From a bacterium (lineage in GTDB: Bacteria > Patescibacteriota > Minisyncoccia > JAUYLV01): a stretch of DNA of 51,863 nt. Positions within the stretch are counted from its first letter, which is position 1; each line of letters begins with the position of its first letter. The notes below the pieces were generated by a model. That model had not been told where the DNA came from, made no database searches, and saw only the letters and a list, made by a program, of their open reading frames with translations. Made by a program: the position numbers and the translations under genes. Below, piece after piece: positions 47,554-51,863 of this stretch. The stretch covers positions 1 to 51,863 of the forward strand of contig JAUSGO010000024.1 in assembly GCA_030649025.1 (NCBI GenBank), given 5' to 3'.

Positions 47554-48843
47554 TTAGACAAGCGACAGAATGTAGCTTCTCACAGCCTCGGCGGTCCCGG
47601 GGCTGCTTAGGGTTTCTCGGTGCTCGTCGAAAGTGCAGACGCGCATGACCAGATACGACCTGCCCTCTTCTTCAAGCGCCCGGAAGTGGTCGGCAAAATA
47701 GTCGCTAAGGTTTGCGGTCTTGTCTCCGGGAAGGCTTATCAGGATGTCTTGCGATACGAAGCGTTCAAGCGACGAAGGCGGCACCACCAGTACGGAATGC
47801 GAGGGGAGGCCTGTCAGCTCCTCAATGCCTTTTTCAAGCGTGTCCAGTTTTGCCGGAGTGGAAAAGTTTTGAGAGGCAATAATACCCTGCATGGCCTCTT
47901 CCGAAGTGCCAAGCGACGTTTGCGCCTTATCCTCACGCTTATCTATGGCGACAAATTCATCCGGGCGCAAAGCGATTGCCGTTTTGGGAAGCTCGCGAGA
48001 CATGAAGCGCCGGTAATATTCTTGAACAACAGTGTTCTGCGATGTCTCAAAATGTCCCAGAAGTCCAAAATCGGTGAGCGCCCAGAATTCTTCTTCGGTA
48101 AAAAGCTTATGCTTCATGAGTTCCGCGGTCATCTTCTGCACCATGCGCTGGGCGATGGCGGAGTTTTTGCGCAGGTACACGTTTTTGTACATTTTTACGT
48201 AGAATTCCTGAATGGCCTTTGCCTGATCTATAGCTTTTTCGTCTATCATCAGCTTCCCATTAATAAAGTATGTATGGTGCGCGAGATATTCCACGCCCGG
48301 TATTTCGCCAAGCGTGTAGTAGGCGTCGCGCGTCAGGTAGTCGAGCTTCTCGGTGCCCAGGTTCTTGTCGTGTACCGCGCGATACAAGGGATTTACGTGC
48401 GTGAACATTTTTTTGAACTCCGAAAAGTCTATACCCGTTTTCTCAACTGCGTCTTTCAGCTGATTAATAATGATGGCGCCATTCTGATCATGGTCTCTGC
48501 CGAAACGATCACGGGTCACGTCTTCAACAACGTGCGAGAACGGCCCGTGGCCAATGTCGTGCCATAAAGCAAATGCAATGATGAGTCGTGCCTCATCTTT
48601 GTTGATGAAGCCGCGGTGCAACCATCGATCGGCAAGATCCTGTGTGCGTCGGAAGGCTCCCAGAGAATGCTGTTTTCGCGTATGGGTTGCCGCGGGGAAA
48701 AGGAAATTGGTAACCCCCAGCTGGTACTTAAAACCCAAAGCCTGGAATTGGGGAACGTCGAGCATAGGTAAATAGTCGGTGATGTTCACGATCCCCCACA
48801 ACGGGTCAAAGATTATTTTCGTATTTTTTATTGCGTGCGCCAC
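47554..48843 (-). CDS. HD-domain phosphohydrolase (dGTPase/SAMHD1-like)
   Basis: 429 residues from a GTG start. HD-type metal site: His in THTRKQHSLG near 53-62, HD pair in ALWHDIGHGPFSHV near 92-105, and a later Asp in GTEKLDYLTRDAYY near 164-177. The spacing follows the dNTPase/SAMHD1-type subgroup. The N-terminus has the YLPMLDVPQFQALGFKYQLG region common to such enzymes. It probably hydrolyses a (deoxy)nucleoside triphosphate or other phosphoester and so controls pools or phage. The C-terminal third (about 310-429) is unassigned. Confidence 0.85.
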   Translation of the reverse strand: MAHAIKNTKIIFDPLWGIVNITDYLPMLDVPQFQALGFKYQLGVTNFLFPAATHTRKQHSLGAFRRTQDLADRWLHRGFINKDEARLIIAFALWHDIGHGPFSHVVEDVTRDRFGRDHDQNGAIIINQLKDAVEKTGIDFSEFKKMFTHVNPLYRAVHDKNLGTEKLDYLTRDAYYTLGEIPGVEYLAHHTYFINGKLMIDEKAIDQAKAIQEFYVKMYKNVYLRKNSAIAQRMVQKMTAELMKHKLFTEEEFWALTDFGLLGHFETSQNTVVQEYYRRFMSRELPKTAIALRPDEFVAIDKREDKAQTSLGTSEEAMQGIIASQNFSTPAKLDTLEKGIEELTGLPSHSVLVVPPSSLERFVSQDILISLPGDKTANLSDYFADHFRALEEEGRSYLVMRVCTFDEHRETLSSPGTAEAVRSYILSLV

Positions 48844-48902
48844 ATTTGCACCATAGCATTTTTCAAGAAATTATGCTAGATTCCCTAAGAACTGTCCCGC
48901 AC

Positions 48903-48960
48903 ATGGCGGAGGATTGGCTGAGTGGGCCAAAGCAAAAGTCTTTGCTTTGGCGGGATAATG
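48903..48960 (+). repeat. tRNA-Ser 5'-arm mimic plus palindromic hairpin
   Basis: 48903-48926 resembles the start of the tRNA-Ser at 48984 (GGCGGAG then a D-arm-like TGGCTGAGTGG). GCCAAAGCAAA (48926-48936) pairs with TTTGCTTTGGC (48941-48951), loop AGTC. The segment aligns with the one at 27520-27568 over nearly 50 bases. Stem a of the full element is not clear here. Confidence 0.6.
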
Positions 48961-48983
48961 CCAAATTAATTTCTTTCTAGGGC

Positions 48984-49070
48984 GGAGACGTGGCAGAGAG
49001 GTCGAATGCGCCGCACTCGAAATGCGGTATACCTTTACGGGTATCGGAGGTTCGAATCCTCCCGTCTCCG
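48984..49070 (+). tRNA. tRNA-Ser (anticodon CGA)
   Basis: 87 bases with the long variable arm of class II tRNAs (TATACC-TTTAC-GGGTATC). Acceptor GGAGACG/CGTCTCC, anticodon loop CTCGAAA giving CGA (reads TCG), T arm GGAGG-TTCGAAT-CCTCC, discriminator G. CCA is not encoded, unlike the other three tRNAs here. TTTCTTTC before it and GAAAGAAA after it can pair around the gene. Confidence 0.92.
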
Positions 49071-49215
49071 CCGTGGAAAGAAAATTTTGAAATAGTGTTC
49101 GCCCAGGAATCGGAGGAATCTTCCCTGTTTGTCTAAGAGCGAAGCGATTAGCCACAAACAGCAATCCCGATTCGGCGGGACTCCCGTCTCCGCTTTGGAT
49201 CGAATCCTCTCGCAT
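49071..49215 (+). other. Region with tRNA-Ser 3' fragments and a hairpin
   Basis: ACTCCCGTCTCCGC (49181-49194) and GGATCGAATCCTC (49197-49209) repeat pieces of the tRNA-Ser T arm and acceptor end, in scrambled order. CTGTTTGT and ACAAACAG close a hairpin between them (about 49134-49164). GCCCAGGAA near 49101 matches the 3' tail of the dispersed element. Confidence 0.45.
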
Positions 49216-49223
49216 CCGACAAT

Positions 49224-49520
49224 ATGGACTCACTGCTAAAAAAACCCAGCGCGTGGATTCCCATAGTAATTCCGCTCATCTTTTTTTCGTATATTCTTTT
49301 ATACATTGCGATACGCGGCATCCCCACTCCCGACCCGAATGCGGATGAGGGAACGCTTGCGCATCTCTTCCAGCTGTGGCTGGTACTTGAGCCGTTTATG
49401 GTTGGGTTTTTCGCCATCACATGGTTGCCGCAGAGACCAAAGGAAGCGCTTTTTGTTCTCGCGATCCAAATTGTCGCCGCGCTTGCGGCATGTGCCCCCG
49501 TGTTTCTTCTCCACCTCTAG
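49224..49520 (+). CDS. Small membrane protein
   Basis: 98 residues with three hydrophobic segments (about 11-30, 47-66 and 74-96) joined by short loops (IPTPDPNADEG outside or inside). The function is unknown. It starts close to the tRNA-Ser remnants and is followed 70 bases later by the secreted coiled-coil gene. Likely real because of composition and clean topology. Confidence 0.5.
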   Translation: MDSLLKKPSAWIPIVIPLIFFSYILLYIAIRGIPTPDPNADEGTLAHLFQLWLVLEPFMVGFFAITWLPQRPKEALFVLAIQIVAALAACAPVFLLHL

Positions 49521-49590
49521 CTTTTGCCGCCGTTTTCTTTCCCGCCCGGCTATACGTGGCGCCTCCCAAGGATTGAGCTATAATTAGCTT

Positions 49591-51267
49591 ATGAAGCACG
49601 GACCGATAAAAGGGCTGTTCATGGCCGCCATCCTGGCGGTTGTGCTCTTTATGGGCGGATCTCTCTATGCCTCGGAAAACAATTCCCCGGCCAATAGCAT
49701 AGCTACCCCGGACAGCCGTCCGTTTTTTTATAATTTTAAGATATTTGCCGAAGATTTTCAGCAGGGATTTATCCAGCTTTGGTACGGCAGGGGGAGCAAA
49801 GAGGAAAGAAACTATCTTGAAGAGCGCATCGAGGAACGCAGGGCGGAAATGGAAGAAATAAAAAAGAAGAAGGACTGGGGCGGCGAATATATCGGCGTAG
49901 CGGATCACAAGTACGACTTTGAGTTGGAGCTTGGCGACCTCAAGGCAAAAGCCGGCGAAGCGATATATCCTCACGGTGATGCTATCCGGAACGAAAGAAT
50001 GGATTATGCCCGCGCGGCAAGAATGGTAAAAATTGCCGCTTGGCGCAAACAGATCGACGAAGACAAAGGAGATGATCTCGCCATTCTTTTTGACCAGGTG
50101 GAATTGGAAAAACTGGAGAAGATGAATGAAAATGAATGGTACGACGAATTGTCCGAATTATTCGCTCCGGGGGGGCTTTTTGAAGCGGAGCGCTTTGAGA
50201 ACTACTTGCAGGGAAAAGACAGGGCCAAGATCGCTTTGGAGCGGGCAAGAGAATTTCTTAAAGACTATATAGACGATGAGATGCTGAAAGGAGTAGACGA
50301 GGTTATTGCTATCTCGGAAAAAGCCCGAAAAGAACAGCTGGTGAAAGATATAAAAGCCATTATTGATGACGAGCTTCTTAAAGGCGCCGACGAAGCGATA
50401 GAAAACTGGGAGAAGGCCCAGAAGGATGAGCAAGCCCGCGCCAACAATGAACTGAACAAGAAGGTTGATGAGGCGGCGCTAAAATTGCAAAAAGCCATAG
50501 CCGAGGCAACGCGCGTAGCGCATAAAGCCCGCATGGCCGAGAGGGCAAAGAAACAACTGCCGCCCCCCGTATTGCTTGCGCCTAAGCCGGTTGAGCCTAA
50601 ACCTACATTAAAACCCATCATCACGGAGACCGTAAAAACCAAGCCGCTCCAACTCATCAACGCCGATCCGAATCTGAATGCCGAGGTGGGTAAATATCGC
50701 GCCGTTTACTACGGTGGATATGGGGGATTGCCTCCATATCATTTTCAGCTTGATTCGGGGGTTGGCTTCCCCCCTATGGGCATGATTCTTGACTTGGAAG
50801 GTCATCTTACCGGCACGCCGCAGACTGCGGGCACCTCACGATTCGGCGTGTGCGTGGTTGATACGGCCGGCAAAAGCGATTGCAAAATCGTGGTCATGGT
50901 TGTAAGTGGCGCGCCACTGGCACCAGCACCAGAACCCGTGCCCGCGCCGGAGCCAGTAATTGATACCAGTATCGCCATAACAGGAACGGTTTGTGTCGGC
51001 GACGGCCTTCATATTGATGTCTCGGGAACGGCAAGCGGGCCGGTCGGCGCGAGTCTTGATTTCAGTTATGGCGATGACGCAATTTGCGGAGTTTGGTCCT
51101 CAACCGATAGCGGAGAATGCAGAAGGGAGGCGGGCCAGCCCGAAGCAACGCAGTGGACCCAGCGCTTTTACAAAGGACAGGTCAGTGGAGACAATCAGAC
51201 GGTAGGCATTTATGCTCCCCCGGATTACGTATCAAAAAAGGTTAGATATGAAAAAAACTGTCCATAA
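49591..51267 (+). CDS. Secreted coiled-coil protein with a putative Ig/cadherin-like domain
   Basis: 558 residues. A signal peptide covers about 1-27 (FMAAILAVVLFMGG), then a long charged helical region (about 60-325) with Ala/Glu/Lys-rich repeats such as LLKGADEAIENWEKAQ. A Pro-rich linker (PVEPKPTLKP) leads to a He_PIG-type putative Ig domain (about 350-430: GGYGGLPPYHFQLDSG, LTGTPQTAGTSRFGV). A second linker of P-A-P-E-P repeats leads to a Cys-containing C-terminal domain (5-6 Cys, about 470-558) that could form disulfides. It is a surface or secreted protein, probably for adhesion. DsbA-like activity at 41 kb could oxidise it. The next gene starts 15 bases later. Confidence 0.75.
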   Translation: MKHGPIKGLFMAAILAVVLFMGGSLYASENNSPANSIATPDSRPFFYNFKIFAEDFQQGFIQLWYGRGSKEERNYLEERIEERRAEMEEIKKKKDWGGEYIGVADHKYDFELELGDLKAKAGEAIYPHGDAIRNERMDYARAARMVKIAAWRKQIDEDKGDDLAILFDQVELEKLEKMNENEWYDELSELFAPGGLFEAERFENYLQGKDRAKIALERAREFLKDYIDDEMLKGVDEVIAISEKARKEQLVKDIKAIIDDELLKGADEAIENWEKAQKDEQARANNELNKKVDEAALKLQKAIAEATRVAHKARMAERAKKQLPPPVLLAPKPVEPKPTLKPIITETVKTKPLQLINADPNLNAEVGKYRAVYYGGYGGLPPYHFQLDSGVGFPPMGMILDLEGHLTGTPQTAGTSRFGVCVVDTAGKSDCKIVVMVVSGAPLAPAPEPVPAPEPVIDTSIAITGTVCVGDGLHIDVSGTASGPVGASLDFSYGDDAICGVWSSTDSGECRREAGQPEATQWTQRFYKGQVSGDNQTVGIYAPPDYVSKKVRYEKNCP

Positions 51268-51281
51268 CGCATGTTGATGCT

Positions 51282-51863
51282 ATGTCGGAAAAAATAAAAC
51301 AAATTCTAAAAAGGATCGCTGGGTGGCTTGTATACATTGCCGTTGTTAGCCTACTTATCATCGGCCCGAACCTTTATTGGCTGAATTCTTCTGCTCCTTG
51401 GAGTGGTCGGCAGGCGGTGTGCGGCGGAGAGAGCAAGGATGGGATACGCTCGGACCTTCAGCGCATCGTTCTGGATGCCGCGGACTTGAATTCCGGGCCG
51501 GTAGAACTCTCGGCGGAACTTTCGTATGCCCCAAGCCAGGGGATCTTCTATCTGCGCGACGGCATCTTTTCCGTTCCTCTGGATACTTCCGACTGTCAGG
51601 GTCTGGAGGGATTTCAAAACGGCGAATCTTTTGTTGCGGTAAAAGGGACTGTTGAGAAAGACGACGAGATACTTATTCTGGCGGTGAATGGTCTGCGTGA
51701 AACGGTTCCCATCTGGGTGCAGATTATGTACAACGCCGGCATATGGGGCGGTATCGCGGGTACTATCATGTTGCTGGCCATGGGGTTTGCCGGGGTCCGC
51801 GCTTTATTCCGGAAGCTTTTGGTCCGCATCGGCCGCGGAAAGCCAAAGCCCGACCCGTTGCCG
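51282..51863 (+). CDS. Membrane protein, truncated by the window end
   Basis: 194 codons remain open to the last base. An N-terminal membrane helix (about 11-31, AGWLVYIAVVSLLIIGPNL) is followed by an extracytoplasmic domain of about 110 residues with two Cys (AVCGGES and SDCQG). A second helix (about 148-170, IWGGIAGTIMLLAMGFAG) and a basic cytoplasmic tail (RIGRGKPKPDP) follow. The family is unknown. It directly follows the secreted coiled-coil gene and may be its membrane partner. Confidence 0.65.
   Translation, partial: MSEKIKQILKRIAGWLVYIAVVSLLIIGPNLYWLNSSAPWSGRQAVCGGESKDGIRSDLQRIVLDAADLNSGPVELSAELSYAPSQGIFYLRDGIFSVPLDTSDCQGLEGFQNGESFVAVKGTVEKDDEILILAVNGLRETVPIWVQIMYNAGIWGGIAGTIMLLAMGFAGVRALFRKLLVRIGRGKPKPDPLP

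Noticed and set aside
1-51863. Alternative genetic code (TGA as Gly or Trp)
   Set aside because: Several core genes end cleanly at TGA in the expected place, so the standard bacterial code applies.

Overview
The window reads as a piece of a small-genome bacterium, most likely a member of the Patescibacteria (Candidate Phyla Radiation, Parcubacteria-like). The reasons are the gene mix and style: RNase Y, a protein joining sigma region 4 to a HARE-HTH domain, YvcK, a DUF8128-like membrane protein, many short lineage-specific proteins, promoters whose -10 boxes sit almost on the start codon, and repeated low-complexity palindromic spacers between genes. TGA is a normal stop (comM and glmS end in it), so the recoded-TGA CPR lineages are excluded. 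The lineage call is inference; there is no rRNA gene here.

Layout. 1-4.0 kb: rny, a small zinc-ribbon gene and comM, all minus. 4.1-9.3 kb: a DUF7768-like/guanylate kinase fusion, a DksA-type regulator, trigger factor, clpP and gpmI. 9.4-14.5 kb: a class A penicillin-binding protein, secD and secF. 14.6-19.2 kb: sigma4/HARE regulator, a small nucleotidyltransferase and four unknown or membrane proteins. 19.2-23.2 kb (minus): DedA, O-antigen ligase-like, zinc-ribbon and amino-acid permease genes. 23.2-27.5 kb: histidine kinase, single-domain response regulator and an ABC exporter pair. 27.5-37.7 kb: tRNA-Thr locus, M48 protease, dprA, a secreted helical protein, glmS, an orphan, a GlmU-like enzyme, HAD, yvcK and a deaminase. 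37.7-43.1 kb: beta-CASP nuclease, a gene-free stretch rich in hairpins, ruvB, a tiny membrane protein, a DsbA-like protein and a methyltransferase. 43.1-51.9 kb: tRNA-Arg, tRNA-Ala with a GIY-YIG gene, an AT-rich cassette (PEP-utilising domain plus histidine phosphatase), an HD phosphohydrolase, tRNA-Ser, and secreted or membrane proteins running off the edge.

How genes work together: SecD/SecF export, trigger factor folding and ClpP proteolysis form a protein-traffic group. GlmS, the GlmU-like enzyme, the PBP and possibly YvcK serve cell-wall precursor supply and assembly. ComM and DprA point to natural transformation. HK, RR and the ABC pair look like one signalling/export unit.

The most unusual content is non-coding. 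(i) A dispersed element of about 70 nt has a perfect hairpin followed by a pseudoknot-capable second hairpin. Five good copies have changing stems that stay paired; one is inserted in frame inside an ABC ATPase gene and one carries a gene's ribosome binding site. (ii) Three copies of another palindrome have compensatory stem changes. (iii) Three of the four tRNA genes are bordered by partial tRNA copies, and the tRNA-Ala copy flanks a GIY-YIG gene. (iv) A 139-nt multi-helix RNA candidate precedes ruvB, with the start of a small ORF inside its closing helix.
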